In this document: one piece after another, positions 5,167 through 5,556 of the stretch
Numbering within the stretch: the stretch's first letter is position 1
Layout of the letters: each line of letters opens with the position of its first letter
DNA from: an uncultured Opitutia bacterium
GTDB taxonomy: Bacteria > Verrucomicrobiota > Verrucomicrobiia > Opitutales > UBA953
Length of the DNA stretch: 5,556 bases
Direction: 5' to 3'
NCBI GenBank assembly: GCA_903910245.1
Contig: CAIVYX010000330.1
Coordinates: 1-5,556, forward strand
Notes under the pieces: model-generated
Told to the model about the DNA's origin: nothing
The model's database searches: none
Seen by the model: the letters and a program-made list of their open reading frames with translations, nothing else
Made by a program: the position numbers and the translations under genes

Positions 5167-5556
5167 TTAGCGCTTTGCGAGGGCTTGCGTGATCGCCACA
5201 CAGGCGAGCGCGGCGTTCTCGGCGCGGAGGACCGTTGGGCCCAGCACCACGGGCATGAACCCTGCGGCGCGGGCGGCGGCGTATTCTTCCGAGGTCAGAT
5301 CGCCTTCGGGGCCGATGAGCCAGGTGACCTTTGAGGCCTTCGTGAAATCCAGGTGCGCGACCGCTTCGGCGTCGAACTCCAGCGAACCCGTGAGGCGGAG
5401 TTCGCCTTCGACCGCGGCGGGCAGGCGCTCAATCCATTCGCGGAAGCGGATCGGCGCCGCGATTTCAGCGCGCCACGGGTGGCCAGACTGCTTGCACGCT
5501 TCCACGGCCTGTTGCTGCCAGCGTTCGCGACGCGTGCGGGCACGGTCGGCGTCGAG
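5167..5556 (-). CDS. rsmE: 16S rRNA (uracil-1498-N3)-methyltransferase RsmE, C-terminal part
   Basis: The frame runs off the right edge, so only the last 129 residues of a protein usually near 240-250 are present. The GTG at 5505 is an internal valine. RsmE is a SPOUT-fold enzyme that uses S-adenosylmethionine to methylate N3 of U1498 in the decoding region of 16S rRNA. Family marks in order are RERWQQQAVEACKQSG (fragment residues 10-25, corresponding to the usual ER-W-EA-EQSGR segment), LIGPEGDLTSEE (80-91, the SAM-binding loop of the trefoil knot) and LGPTVLRAENAAL (105-117, usually LG-RILRTETA). The last glycine of the common GPEGG is Asp here, and the TET of the last motif reads AEN; these are modest departures within an otherwise clear match. 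The N-terminal PUA-like RNA-binding domain would lie outside the window. It is convergent with the regulator gene; no terminator with a T-run is visible between them. Confidence 0.9.
   Translation of the reverse strand, partial: LDADRARTRRERWQQQAVEACKQSGHPWRAEIAAPIRFREWIERLPAAVEGELRLTGSLEFDAEAVAHLDFTKASKVTWLIGPEGDLTSEEYAAARAAGFMPVVLGPTVLRAENAALACVAITQALAKR

Overview
The window is GC-rich and gene-dense and looks like chromosomal DNA of a PVC-superphylum bacterium, most likely a verrucomicrobium. The best evidence is the gene at 382-3438. It encodes an exported beta-propeller 'dehydrogenase' fused to a helical-repeat region and a C-terminal CxxCH heme domain, an architecture largely confined to Planctomycetes and Verrucomicrobia. 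The LysR-type regulator also carries a helix-turn-helix variant that I associate, from memory, with Verrucomicrobia. No mobile elements, tRNA or rRNA genes, CRISPR arrays or signs of recent transfer were seen.

Layout. (1) 2-319, + strand: the C-terminal end of an alkaline-phosphatase-superfamily (type I phosphodiesterase/nucleotide pyrophosphatase-like) protein. (2) 382-3438, +: the large PVC-type heme-binding dehydrogenase. (3) 3442-4095, -: a small membrane desaturase of the Kua/TMEM189/CarF (plasmanylethanolamine desaturase-like) family, convergent with (2) with only 3 bp between the stop codons. (4) 4096-4229: a 134-bp divergent control region. (5) 4230-5165, +: a LysR-type transcriptional regulator (LTTR). 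(6) 5167-5556, -: the C-terminal half of RsmE, the 16S rRNA m3U1498 methyltransferase, with its stop codon 1 bp from that of the regulator. There is no gene-free stretch over 300 bases.

How the parts may work together. The most informative non-coding region is the divergent one. It holds two matches to the classical LTTR recognition core ATC-N9-GAT, with centres 22 bp (about two helical turns) apart. They fall at about -66 and -44 relative to the start site inferred for the desaturase promoter, and they overlap a candidate promoter for the regulator. This is the geometry expected if the LTTR controls the divergent lipid desaturase gene and represses itself. Two further inverted repeats lie between these boxes and the regulator start codon. 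The regulatory link is inference from sequence geometry; the gene family assignments are firmer. The phosphodiesterase and the PVC dehydrogenase are codirectional and 62 bp apart, and might be cotranscribed. RsmE is a housekeeping gene with no evident functional tie to its neighbours.
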